In this document: positions 42,667 through 52,000 of the stretch, one piece after another
How the letters are laid out: each line of letters opens with the position of its first letter
Numbering within the stretch: position 1 is the first letter of the stretch
From: Hymenobacter gelipurpurascens
GTDB taxonomy: Bacteria > Bacteroidota > Bacteroidia > Cytophagales > Hymenobacteraceae
Length of the DNA stretch: 64,000 bases
NCBI RefSeq assembly: GCF_900187375.1
Contig: NZ_FYEW01000003.1
Coordinates: 186,001-250,000, forward strand
Direction of reading: 5' to 3'
Translations under genes and position numbers: made by a program
Notes under the pieces: generated by a model
Database searches by the model: none
What the model saw: only the letters and a program-made list of their open reading frames with translations
What the model was told of the DNA's origin: nothing

Positions 42667-43245
42667 TTAAAACTGTACCGTGGGGGCTTTCTGCGAAGCG
42701 GCATCCGCCTCAAAGTAGGGCTTCTCCTTGAAGCCGAAAATACCGGCAAACAGGTTGTTGGGGAAAGACTTCACGAAGCCGTTGTAGTCGTTCGTGGTGG
42801 TGTTGAACTTGTTGCGCTCCACGTTGATCCGGTTTTCCGTGCCTTCAATCTGGGCTTGCAGCTCCTGGAAGTTGGCGTTGGCTTTCAGCTCCGGATAGTT
42901 TTCCGAAACGGCCAGCAACCGGCCTAGGCCACTGCTCAATTGGCTCTGGGCCTCCTGGAATTTCTGGATGTTTTCGGGGGTGAGCTGGTCGCCGCTCAGC
43001 TGCACGCTTGTGGCTTTAGCGCGGGCATTAATCACGTCCGTCAGCGTCGATTTCTCGAAGTTGGCGGCGCCTTTCACCGTATTCACGAGGTTCGGAATTA
43101 GGTCGGAGCGGCGCTGGTAGGCACTTTGCACGTTGGCCCACTGCGATTTTACGGCCTGGTCGCGGCTTACCATGCCGTTGTAGCCGCACGATGATTGCGA
43201 GAGCAGAATAATCAGGCCTGCGAAGTAGAGGAGGAAACGTTTCAT
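42667..43245 (-). CDS. lemA: LemA family protein
   Basis: The product has 192 residues. The N-terminal helix is followed by a lipobox-like QSSC. The LemA domain opens YNGMVSRDQAVKSQWANVQSAYQRRSDLIPNLV and continues with SQLSSGLGRLLAVSENYPELKANANFQELQAQIEGTENRI, the most conserved block in the family. LemA folds as a long helical bundle at the inner membrane. Function is unclear. It is the first gene of a leftward group with the two TPM genes. Confidence 0.93.
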   Translation of the reverse strand: MKRFLLYFAGLIILLSQSSCGYNGMVSRDQAVKSQWANVQSAYQRRSDLIPNLVNTVKGAANFEKSTLTDVINARAKATSVQLSGDQLTPENIQKFQEAQSQLSSGLGRLLAVSENYPELKANANFQELQAQIEGTENRINVERNKFNTTTNDYNGFVKSFPNNLFAGIFGFKEKPYFEADAASQKAPTVQF

Positions 43246-43432
43246 GATAGGGAAAAAGGTAGGGAGAAGTGAAAAGGAGAAACGAAGTGAAGTGGGCCGA
43301 ACCCTAGGCCAGGTTGGGCGGTTACTGCCGGGGCAGCTTCCCGCAATAGAATGCGGGTGCGCTGCAAAGTACGGATTCGGAACACAGCGGTTGTGTTGTG
43401 AGCTGCTCCCGTCTCAATTCACTATTTTGCGT

Positions 43433-43439
43433 GCTTACG
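43433..43439 (+). promoter_or_regulatory. -7-like element of the nucleotidyltransferase gene
   Basis: TATTTTG, close to TAnnTTTG, lies 15 bases before the ATG at 43455. Confidence 0.35.
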
Positions 43440-43454
43440 CAGTGCTCATTGTTC

Positions 43455-44450
43455 ATGAAAGCAGTTATTCCTGTTGCCGGTATCGGGTCGCGCCTGCGGC
43501 CTCACACGCATACGCAGCCAAAATCGCTGGTGCCTGTGGCTGGCAATACCATCTTAGGCCACATTATTGATCGGCTGGTAGCCGCTGGCGTTGAGGAGTT
43601 CGTCTTCATCATTGGCTACCTGGGCGAGAAAATTGAAAGCTACGTGCGCCGCCAATATCCGCAGCTGCGCAGCACGTTTGTGGTGCAGGAGCCGCGCGAA
43701 GGCATTGCGCACGCCCTGTGGCTGGCCCGCGAGCAGTTTCGGCACGAGCAGGATGGTATGCTGATTTTGCTCGGCGACACAATCGTTGATGTAGACCTGC
43801 CCGCCGTAATGCGCACGCCCGGCAACGTGCTGGCGGTAAAGGAAGTGAAAACGCCCTCCATGTTTGGTCTGGTTGAAACCGGCAGCGGCGGCCGCGTCAC
43901 GAAAGTGGTCGAGAAGCCGCGCATTCCCAAGTCGAACTACGCCCTCGTAGGCCTCTATAAAATTGCCAACGCCGACTGGCTGGCGTCGGCCCTGGAGCGC
44001 ATCATCGACCAGGATCAGCGCACGCACGGCGAGTTTCAGCTGACGGATGCGCTCATGCTCATGATTCAGGACGGCGCCGACATGACGACGGTATCAGTGG
44101 ATAACTGGTTTGACTGCGGCCGCAAAGAGAGCCTCCTCGAAGCCAATGCCCGCCTGCTCAACGTGCCCGAGTTCCTGAGCAAGTCGCCGCAGTTCCCGGA
44201 TACCATCATCATTCCGCCCGTCAGCATCGGCAAGGATTGCCAGATCAGCAATTCCATTATCGGCCCCAACGTGGCCATCGGCGACCGTACCATCGTCAAG
44301 AATACCATACTCAGCGACTCCATCATCGGCTCTTATTCCGAGTTGCGCTCCGCCGTCATGCACGACTGCATCGTCGGCTCCGACGCCCTGTTCAAAGGCA
44401 CCCGCCACAGCCTCAACATCGGCGACAACACGGAGATTGACTACAGCTAA
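43455..44450 (+). CDS. Sugar-phosphate nucleotidyltransferase
   Basis: The product has 331 residues from the ATG at 43455. The GT-A nucleotidyltransferase signature AGIGSRLRPHTHTQPKSLVPV is at the N-terminus, with GDTIVDVDLP (metal Asp) and VVEKPRIPKSN downstream. The last 80 residues are a left-handed beta-helix of hexapeptide repeats (VSIGKDCQISNSIIGPNVAIGD). It makes an NDP-sugar, probably NDP-glucose or NDP-mannose, from a sugar-1-phosphate and NTP; the base and sugar cannot be fixed by eye. It is likely to supply polysaccharide or glycan synthesis. DUF4272 begins eight bases after it. Confidence 0.88.
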   Translation: MKAVIPVAGIGSRLRPHTHTQPKSLVPVAGNTILGHIIDRLVAAGVEEFVFIIGYLGEKIESYVRRQYPQLRSTFVVQEPREGIAHALWLAREQFRHEQDGMLILLGDTIVDVDLPAVMRTPGNVLAVKEVKTPSMFGLVETGSGGRVTKVVEKPRIPKSNYALVGLYKIANADWLASALERIIDQDQRTHGEFQLTDALMLMIQDGADMTTVSVDNWFDCGRKESLLEANARLLNVPEFLSKSPQFPDTIIIPPVSIGKDCQISNSIIGPNVAIGDRTIVKNTILSDSIIGSYSELRSAVMHDCIVGSDALFKGTRHSLNIGDNTEIDYS

Positions 44451-44458
44451 TAGCCGCA

Positions 44459-45172
44459 GTGTTTAAATCCCTGAAAAAACTGTTTGGATCTTCGGCCAGC
44501 AACTCCACCTCACCTGCACAGAGCGAGGCTATAACGGATGAGTTTCGCCAGCGTGTTAAAGCGCAGTCCGAAGCAAAAGTACTGGCCCTTGATGGACGTG
44601 TCTGCGACTGGCTACCGCTGCTAGATATTCCGGAATTGCGGGACATAGAGGCAATTCGGGGCCGGATAAGTGTAGTGAATGCACTGATCAATATCTCCTT
44701 TCAGGCACCTGTTGCCGTCATCAGAGAGTGGCTCACGACAGAGAATCTGTTAGCTCACGTTTCACCGGAAGAAGCCGCTATACTGGCAAAAAAGGATGAG
44801 CAGCTGACGGACCAGGAATTGACAAACCTGCGCTGGAACTTGGAAAGCTTATGGGCTATGATGTGGGCCACGCAGATGGTGCACGAACTAGACCCCGTGA
44901 AGTGGTGCGGCGACAATATGGCGTCGCTGTTGCCCAACCTAGAGAAAGGGGAGGGGAATGAAAAGCTAGCAAAGGTTCAGGCGTTGAGACCAGCGGCTGA
45001 ACTGTACCAGATGCTGGACTTTTATTATCGCCTGCATTGGTATTGTGTAGATGAGCGGATACACGGCCGGGCTGCTACTGTGTCAGAATCCTTGGTGTAT
45101 GAGCGACGGAAGGCATTAGAATGGATTTACAGCAACCAGGATGAATGGGACACTGTAGAAATGAACACATAA
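44459..45172 (+). CDS. DUF4272 domain-containing protein
   Basis: The product has 237 residues from a GTG at 44459. The DUF4272 landmarks are the central LESLWAMMWATQMVHELDP block and the ending ESLVYERRKALEWIYSNQDEWDTVE. It has no signal or transmembrane segment; the N-terminal 25 residues are Ser-rich. The gene follows the nucleotidyltransferase gene by eight bases and is probably co-transcribed. Role unknown. Confidence 0.85.
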   Translation: MFKSLKKLFGSSASNSTSPAQSEAITDEFRQRVKAQSEAKVLALDGRVCDWLPLLDIPELRDIEAIRGRISVVNALINISFQAPVAVIREWLTTENLLAHVSPEEAAILAKKDEQLTDQELTNLRWNLESLWAMMWATQMVHELDPVKWCGDNMASLLPNLEKGEGNEKLAKVQALRPAAELYQMLDFYYRLHWYCVDERIHGRAATVSESLVYERRKALEWIYSNQDEWDTVEMNT

Positions 45173-45275
45173 TTTTTCTGCATCTACAGAGCAGTTAGGA
45201 AAGAATGACGCAGTAGAAGTAGGGAACCCGCAATTTCTCAACTACCACATGTATCCGGCGCGGCCATATTGTCGT

Positions 45276-45283
45276 TACTTTAG
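45276..45283 (+). promoter_or_regulatory. -7-like element in front of the motor/cytoskeleton cluster
   Basis: TACTTTAG, one base off TAnnTTTG, lies four bases before the ATG at 45288. If active, the first gene is translated from a leaderless transcript. A second weak element TAGCTTCG occurs at 54464 before the TolQ/ZorA-like gene. Confidence 0.4.
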
Positions 45284-45287
45284 CCCG

Positions 45288-46658
45288 ATGCGTCACTCCT
45301 CTTCCTTTTCCCGCCTGCTGCCTGTTCTAGGCCTGTCCGTTTTGTTACTGCCAGGCTGCTATTCCCGCTCCGACATGAAATCGGAGGATAGCGTTGCCAA
45401 AGGAACACCCGCCTCCGTGCCTCCCGAGGAAGCCCCCGGAGCCGTACCGGCCAAACCGCAAGCCGCCGATGCCGAAACTGCTGGCGCTACCACGCAGCCA
45501 CTAAAGGCGGTGAATGTGTTTCTGGAGGTATCGGGCTCGATGGAAGGCTTTATGCCCAAAACCGGTGCTGGCGGCGAGAATACCAAGTTTCAGCAACACG
45601 TGGCGCAGTTTCTTTCGGAGGTAAACCGCACAGGCGCGGCGCGGCAGAAGATGTTTTATCGCATCAAGGAAAAGCCGTATCGGGATTCTTATCAGGGCAT
45701 TTCCACCACCGTGCGTAGCGGCATTCAGCAGCCCGCCAAGAGCACCGATATCCCCTCGGTGCTGGATACGCTGATGACCAATTACTACCAGCCCGGCACG
45801 GTAAGCGTCCTGATTTCGGACTTTATCTACTCCCCGAAAAACACGGGCGCCATTCCGTACATCAAAACCGACATCACCGACGCCCTCACGCGCAGCGGCA
45901 GCCACCCCGAGTTGGCGGTTTCCGTGTATGGCTACACCTCCGATTTTCGCGGCACCTATTACCCAGCTCTGGTAGCCTCGGGCAAGAAAACTAACTGCTG
46001 CGACACGGAGATACCCTATTATATATGGGTGGTGGGCCCCGCCGATGCTGTGCGGCAGTTCGATAAGGCCTTGCTGGAGCAGCAGCCCGCTAAACAGGCC
46101 CACTTCGGCGTCACGTATCCGCAACCAAATTATTCGCTGCTGAGCAAATACCAGAACGTAGGAAGTTGGTACTACGGCGACGCCGGCGCCAGCAAGCGCA
46201 ACGCCGAAAGCTACCGCGTAATAGCGGTGAGCGAAGCCTCCGCAAAGCAGCCTATAGAATTCGTGGTGGGCCTCGACCTGAGTGGCCTACCAGGGCAGTA
46301 CCGTGACGTGGCCTACCTCAAACAAAACCTGAAGCTGGAAGGCGTTGATACCGATGCCAAACTGCTCGATGTGTCGGCTGCTACTGCCCAAACGAAGGCC
46401 AGCAGCGGCCCGGAAAGCAAGTTCACTCACTTCGCCAAAGTGCGCCTGACCCGGCAGCCCAAGGCCGCTAGGCCACTCGTGCTGCGCCTGCAGGACCAGC
46501 GCCCGGCCTGGGTTGCCCAGTGGACTACCAAGAACGATGCTACGCCCGCGCCCAAAACTTTCGCGCTTAGTGGCTTGCTCGATGGCCTTGAAGCACAGGG
46601 CGGAGAGGAAAGAAAGCCCATTTTTGAATTGCCATTGACCTTACAACCAGCCGAGTAG
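45288..46658 (+). CDS. VWA-like lipoprotein, first gene of the motor/cytoskeleton cluster
   Basis: The product has 456 residues from the ATG at 45288. Lipobox Cys24 (LLPGC) is followed by a linker to about residue 72. Then a von Willebrand factor A-like fold begins: AVNVFLEVSGSMEGF, with Glu80, Ser82 and Ser84 in place of the canonical Asp-x-Ser-x-Ser, Thr153 in KSTDIPSVLD, and Asp178 in VSVLISDFIY. These are plausible MIDAS metal ligands, although Glu replaces the usual first Asp. A C-terminal beta-sandwich-like segment completes the protein. It would sit on the outer face of a membrane as a binding subunit. Confidence 0.72.
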   Translation: MRHSSSFSRLLPVLGLSVLLLPGCYSRSDMKSEDSVAKGTPASVPPEEAPGAVPAKPQAADAETAGATTQPLKAVNVFLEVSGSMEGFMPKTGAGGENTKFQQHVAQFLSEVNRTGAARQKMFYRIKEKPYRDSYQGISTTVRSGIQQPAKSTDIPSVLDTLMTNYYQPGTVSVLISDFIYSPKNTGAIPYIKTDITDALTRSGSHPELAVSVYGYTSDFRGTYYPALVASGKKTNCCDTEIPYYIWVVGPADAVRQFDKALLEQQPAKQAHFGVTYPQPNYSLLSKYQNVGSWYYGDAGASKRNAESYRVIAVSEASAKQPIEFVVGLDLSGLPGQYRDVAYLKQNLKLEGVDTDAKLLDVSAATAQTKASSGPESKFTHFAKVRLTRQPKAARPLVLRLQDQRPAWVAQWTTKNDATPAPKTFALSGLLDGLEAQGGEERKPIFELPLTLQPAE

Positions 46659-46832
46659 GTGGTTTGAGTGGCTCCTAGGCCAGTGCTGACCAAGCAACTT
46701 CAGTGCAATTGGAATGGTTTTAGTTCATTAACGAACCGAAATGCTTCCCGTACTCGGTTGCGGCCCTCACAATTTCGTTCTACCCTCATCGTTCAACAGG
46801 TTGCCAGCTGCATGTTGGCGCTACTTCCTTTC

Positions 46833-47225
46833 ATGAAAGCACTCTTCCGCTCCATCTACGAACTCATCGGCGCCCCTCAACCTCCCGCCGATACCCCCGT
46901 GTACCGCGACGTAGTATTCCCCAACATTGGCCTGCTGAACATTGGTATCTCGCTCGCACTGGTAGTCATATTCTACTATGTCATCAACCGGATGATGGGC
47001 GTGGCCACCTTCAATAAAGGACGGCATTGGGCCATTTTCCTGGTGCTGAATGCCCTGATTGCTTTCGGAATAGCCATCGGCCAGGCCCATGCCCAGCAGG
47101 TCACCGACCATAGCTACATCTACTGGCTGGCTACCTGGAACGCCATCCTAGGCCTGTTCTGGTTCTTCATCTTCTCCCTGATTCTGCGCAAAGGCTCCAC
47201 CAACGCCAGCACCACGCCTTTCTAG
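46833..47225 (+). CDS. Small three-helix membrane protein of the cluster
   Basis: The product has 130 residues from the ATG at 46833 (137 from 46812). Three hydrophobic helices are visible at about 32-51, 67-84 and 97-118. The N-terminus is amphipathic (MKALFRSIYELIGAPQ), and the tail is Ser/Thr rich. It has no recognised family. Its position between the VWA-like gene and the tubulin-like gene suggests it is a membrane partner of the system. Confidence 0.6.
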   Translation: MKALFRSIYELIGAPQPPADTPVYRDVVFPNIGLLNIGISLALVVIFYYVINRMMGVATFNKGRHWAIFLVLNALIAFGIAIGQAHAQQVTDHSYIYWLATWNAILGLFWFFIFSLILRKGSTNASTTPF

Positions 47226-47230
47226 ATTTC

Positions 47231-47312
47231 GAGAACTGAGAGCTTAGAACTGAGAATCGTTCTGCTGCGAGGCAGTTACCTCAGCTAGCTCTCCGTTCTA
47301 AGCTCTCAGTCT
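47231..47312. repeat. Imperfect hairpin between cluster genes 2 and 3
   Basis: The arms are AACTGAGAGCTTAGAACTGAG and its partner CTCCGTTCTAAGCTCTCAGT, differing by few bases. It begins six bases past the stop codon of the small membrane protein gene. Confidence 0.7.
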
Positions 47313-47324
47313 TCCTTCCAACTC

Positions 47325-48773
47325 ATGGCTAAACTCTTTTTATTCGGTATTGGCGGCACGGGCTCCCGCGTGATTCGCTCGCTCACCATGCTGCTGGCCG
47401 CGGGCGTAGAATTGCCCAACTGTGACCGGGTAGTACCCATCATCATCGACCCGGACGCGCACAACGGCGACATGAACCGCACGGTGCAGCTGCTGCAGAG
47501 CTACCAGCAGATCTATAAGCGCCTCGGCCCCCGCGAAGAAGGTTTCTTCAAGACCGATATCAGCACGCTGAGCGGCATTTCGCAGGATGTAAACGGCTCA
47601 GTGAAAGATACCTTCATCTTTGACTTCGGCGGCATCAACCAAAGTTTCCGCCAGTATCTGAGCTACGACGGGCTGTCCGTTGACTCGAAAGGGTTGGTGG
47701 ATTTGCTCTTCACGCAGGACAACCTGGAAAGCCCGCTAACCATTGGTTTCCGTGGCTCCCCGAACGTGGGCAGTATCGTGCTGAACAAGCTCGTGGAAAG
47801 CCCAGAAATGCGGTTTTTTGCCGATAACTTCCAGGATGGCGACCGGGTGTTTTTCGTATCGAGCATCTTCGGTGGCACGGGTGCGGCGGGTTTCCCGCTC
47901 ATGCTTAAGAACCTGAAGGACACCAACACGCGCCTCAGCAACGCCCGCTACCTGCGCGACGCGCCTACTGGCGCCGTAACGGTGATGCCCTACTTCGCCC
48001 TCCAGAGCGAAGACAACGCCGTCATCGACTCCAACAACTTCCTGACGAAAACCAAGGCAGCGCTCAGCTACTACGAGCACAACCTCCAGGGCCTCGACGC
48101 GCTGTACTACCTCGCCGATACGCCCGATACTCCCTACGAAAACCAGCCTGGCGGCACCCAGCAGAAGAACAAGGCCCACGTAATTGAGCTTCTGGCCGCT
48201 CTGAGCATCGTGGACTTTATGCGCTACTCGCCAGCCGAGCTATGCACCGGCGGTCCGCACTTCCACGAGTATGGCCTACAGACGGACTCGCCAGAAATCC
48301 AGTTCAGCCACCTGCCCGAAGAGTCGCGCGAGATTATTGCCAAGCAGCTCACGCAGTTCCTCTACTTCACGCGCTACCACAAGCAGCACCTGCCCACCGA
48401 TAAGGCGCCCTACGCCGACAACCTGAAGCTGGACTACGCCATGCGTAACGAACCCATCTTCCGGGAGCTGAACACCTTCCTGCACAGCCCCGACTCCGGC
48501 GTGGATCAGTGGCTGCAGGAGTTGGCCCAGAATCGTCGTTCTTTCCGTCCCTTCGACTTGCAGACCGACGATTTCAACGCCATGATTCTCGGCAAGCCCG
48601 TGGAAAAGAAGTGGAACGACTTCTTCAACAAAGGCCTCAGCCACAACTACCTCCTCGACAACCTCAACAAAACCGAGAAGTCTATCCAGGAACCCGACAA
48701 CTTCCGCAAGATGCTGGAGCTGTTCTATGATGTGACCGACAAGGCATTTGAGGAGAAGGTGAAGGTTGTTTAA
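47325..48773 (+). CDS. Tubulin/FtsZ-like GTPase family protein
   Basis: The product has 482 residues. The N-terminus has the tubulin-type Rossmann start FLFGIGGTGSRVIRSL (residues 6-20). The signature loop GGTGAAGF is at 183-190 in VFFVSSIFGGTGAAGFPLMLK, matching the GGGTGSG loop of tubulin and FtsZ. A following helix with IDSNNFLTKTKAALSYYEHN (about 235-253) matches the region that contacts the base. This is the Tubulin-like (Tubulin_2) group, not cell-division FtsZ: the loop is one Gly shorter, and the C-terminal half has no FtsZ tail. It probably binds GTP and may polymerise (inference). Confidence 0.78.
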   Translation: MAKLFLFGIGGTGSRVIRSLTMLLAAGVELPNCDRVVPIIIDPDAHNGDMNRTVQLLQSYQQIYKRLGPREEGFFKTDISTLSGISQDVNGSVKDTFIFDFGGINQSFRQYLSYDGLSVDSKGLVDLLFTQDNLESPLTIGFRGSPNVGSIVLNKLVESPEMRFFADNFQDGDRVFFVSSIFGGTGAAGFPLMLKNLKDTNTRLSNARYLRDAPTGAVTVMPYFALQSEDNAVIDSNNFLTKTKAALSYYEHNLQGLDALYYLADTPDTPYENQPGGTQQKNKAHVIELLAALSIVDFMRYSPAELCTGGPHFHEYGLQTDSPEIQFSHLPEESREIIAKQLTQFLYFTRYHKQHLPTDKAPYADNLKLDYAMRNEPIFRELNTFLHSPDSGVDQWLQELAQNRRSFRPFDLQTDDFNAMILGKPVEKKWNDFFNKGLSHNYLLDNLNKTEKSIQEPDNFRKMLELFYDVTDKAFEEKVKVV

Positions 48774-48793
48774 ATAGAAGAACGAAAACTCCC

Positions 48794-48809
48794 CTCCTCA
48801 GCTGAGGAG
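48794..48809. repeat. 16-bp perfect palindrome
   Basis: CTCCTCAGCTGAGGAG is self-complementary. A degenerate partner, CCTCCTCATCTGAGGGG, occurs near 49021-49037 in the same spacer, so the two outer ends of the spacer carry related sequence. Confidence 0.6.
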
Positions 48810-48904
48810 TGGGCGCCGCCGCAAAGCGGTGGCTGGGGTGATTGACCTCGTTGCTGATGTTGTTTAGCTGCTTCGCTAGGCCAGTATGACTTCTAAAGTA
48901 GAAC

Positions 48905-48990
48905 GTCATGTTGAGCAGAGTCGAAGCATCTCTACCTCTGGCTAATTACTGACCTAGACATCAACAACAAAGCGGTAGAGATGCTTCGGC
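48905..48990. repeat. Degenerate GTCATGCTGAGC-family hairpin
   Basis: The left arm begins GTCATGTTGAGCAGAGTCG. The right arm pairs well over GGTAGAGATGCTTCG, then diverges. It is the least preserved copy of the family and lies in the spacer before the 1155-residue ATPase gene. Confidence 0.65.
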
Positions 48991-49072
48991 AAGCGCCTAG
49001 GCTACTCAACCACCCCTAAATCCTCCTCATCTGAGGGGTGAACTAGCTTTCTAGAATAGATTTCAGCAGCAC

Positions 49073-52000
49073 ATGGCCAAAGTCCTTCGCTTACATAATA
49101 ATGGCTCCCAGCAGGTTCAAGGCTGGCAGAAAACGGCGCCGGTAACGAGCACCGAAATCAATACCGTTACGGACCCAGCGGGCGGCAAATCCCGCAACCT
49201 GGCCGTGAGCATCCCGACGCCGTTTGCGCGGATGCACCTGTTTGAAACGGCTTTCGACTTCCTGGCCCGCGAAGGGCAGCGCAACCCCGGCTCAGTGTAC
49301 CACGAGCTGACAACACACTTCTGGGACCTACTGGAGCTGCTCTATAACTACCACCTGTACACCCAGGCCGGTCGTAAAATCACGCTGCGCCGCTGGAATG
49401 CGGAGGCAGAAATCCGCCGCATGCGGCAGGATGAGGGCACGCGCCTGCTGGGTGAGACTTTGCAGCTGTACATGCAGGATGAGCGGTTCCGCGACTTCAC
49501 TGACATGTATCTGGTGTACTATGAGTCGCCGGAGCTAGCGGGCGGTACGCGCCTGCTAGGTGGTACCTCGCCGCTAACCATCCTCTTTACTGGCCCTGCC
49601 GTAACGCCCCTTGACTTGGAGCGCCCGCAGGCCCGCGGCCATTACTTCGACAAGCAAACGGTGCTGCTCGAAGATCGCGACCCGCAGTTTCGGGAGTTTG
49701 TGTACGAGTTGTTCCTGGCCTACCCGCAGCTACAGCGCCGCGAGTTTGCCGGCAGCGTGTATGCTGGCTTTGACCGCTCAAAAATCAATCAGCTCCAGAT
49801 GCAGGGCGACCGGAGCGCGCAGCAGTTTGCTACCCGTTACCCAGCTCTAACCGATGTCCAAGGCAACCTGGTAAGCGTGAAAGGCGTGCCGCTACCCGGC
49901 CGCGCCGACCAGTCGGCTGTAACTAGCTCCGACCTGTTCATTCAGCCCACGCGGGAAGCCATTGCTGGTCGACCTAGGCCACTCGTGCTGCGCCCGAACC
50001 TTACGATGCCCGGCGCCAACTACCTCAACGGCCAGCCCTGGGACGACCGCACGCCGGTTCCTTATTATGATGAAGTAGCGCTGGAAAGCCGCGTGCTGCC
50101 CGGTAAAGGCTTCAAGTACCCGTATCTCACGGTAGGCGACTTGCTGGAAGATTCGCTGGTAGAGCTGCCCTACGAGTTGAATACCCAGCGCTTCCACATC
50201 GGCAAAGTCACGTTCCAGTATGGCGCCGATGGTCAGGGCCGGGCACGTTTCCCCTACCTGCTGCCGCTGAAGCAAGCCTTCTTCGAGTATTTCACGGAAA
50301 ACGAGCTGGCTGAATTGCTCACCTTCACCATTGACCTGAGCCACGTGCGCGTGCAACTGCGGGTGCCGGTGCAGGCGGGCCGCTTCATCACGTTTGAGCG
50401 CAGCTACTACACTAATCCGCAAAACCCGAAGGATGCCCAGGGCCGCGAGATTCTGGAGAAGGGCCGCATTGTGAAAGCCACCGTAGGCGTGGGCGTGTTC
50501 CCCTTCTACAAGGTGCGCTACCAGCCCGAGTACAACGACCTTTATAAGGTGATGCTGGTGGACGCCGATAACTCGCCCACCATGCTCAGCCGCCGCTACG
50601 ACCTACAGTTCTTCGTGAACGGGGAGCGAATTACGGACCAGGGCGCCGCCCGTCGGGCCACTCGCTACGAGCGTACCCAGAAGAGCATGGCCACCGCCGG
50701 CAGCACCTATTATGAGGTTACCGGCACTCACTTCGACCTCGTGGAGCTGACCTGCCCACCCGCCACCATTGGCGCCGAGCCAGCCCGCGGCCTGTTTGTA
50801 CCGCGCTGGCGCGAGCTGGACCGGGGCACCCGCCGCTTCACCTTCGCGGTCGACTTTGGTACCACCAACACCCACATTGCCTACGCCGATTCGCCCACCG
50901 CGCACCCGCGCCCGCTGACCATTGGCGAAGCTGATGTGCAAGTGGAATGGCTGCACGCGCCCGTAGCCGATGCGGGCCTTTCGGCCGCGCAGCGCTACCG
51001 CACTGGCGCCGGCCAGATCTGGACCTACATTGCTACCCTGCAGAACCGGGAGTTTGTGCCTTCGTTCGTGGGCGAAGGTGGCTCGGTGTATGAATTCCCG
51101 ATTCGGACGGCGGTTTGCGAAACAACGTCGTTTGCCAATGAGCCCGCCAAGGTGCTCAGCAACATCAACATCGGCTTCAGCATCAACACCGAAAATGCTT
51201 CGGAGCTACCTCAGAACCGCTTCATCACCAACCTGAAGTGGTCGGCGGAGCTGGACCCGCAGGGCGTGTCGCGCATTGAGGCCTTCTTCAAGGAAATCTT
51301 GCTGCTGCTCCGCCACAAAGCGGCGCTACACGGCGGTATTCTGGAAGATACTCGTGTGGTGTGGTTTGCGCCGCTTAGCTTCGATGGCTTCCTGCGCAAC
51401 CAGTTCCAGCAGGTCTGGGACGAGTCATTCCAGCAGGTGTTCAAGGCCAAGCGGCCTACCATCTGCCTCACCGAATCGGTGGCGCCGTACTACTACCTCA
51501 CCGCCACTAACCAGGTAGTGCCCAACCGCGACGAAAACGTGGTGAACATCGACATCGGTGGTGGTACTACCGACTTGTTGCTCTTCGCCGATCAGAAGCC
51601 GGCCTACAGCACCTCGTTCCGCTTCGCCGGCGACGACCTGTGGGGCGACGGCTATGCCCGCGTGCAGGGTGCGCCCAAGCAGAACGGTTTGCTCCGCCTC
51701 GGCGTAGGTCACGCCGAAAGCCTGCCCGACTCCGAGCAAAACCAGGAGTACAAAGGCTACCTGCGTGCCGCGCTCAGCAACACTGATTTCGGCTCCGCTG
51801 ACGTGACCAGTTTGCTATTTAAATACGATGATGCTCTGCGCTTTACCCAGGCCCTAGGCCTAGGCAAAGGTCGGCAGCTGCGGGTACTGTTCTATCTGCA
51901 CTACACCAGCATCATCTACCATACGGCGCAGCTCACCAAGCATCTTGGCTTGAAAACGCCGCGCTACCTCTGTTTCTCCGGCAAAGGCAGCCTCTACCTG

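Noticed and set aside
47325..48773. Cell-division ftsZ gene
   Set aside because: The loop and the C-terminal half do not match FtsZ, and no division genes such as ftsA or ftsQ are near.
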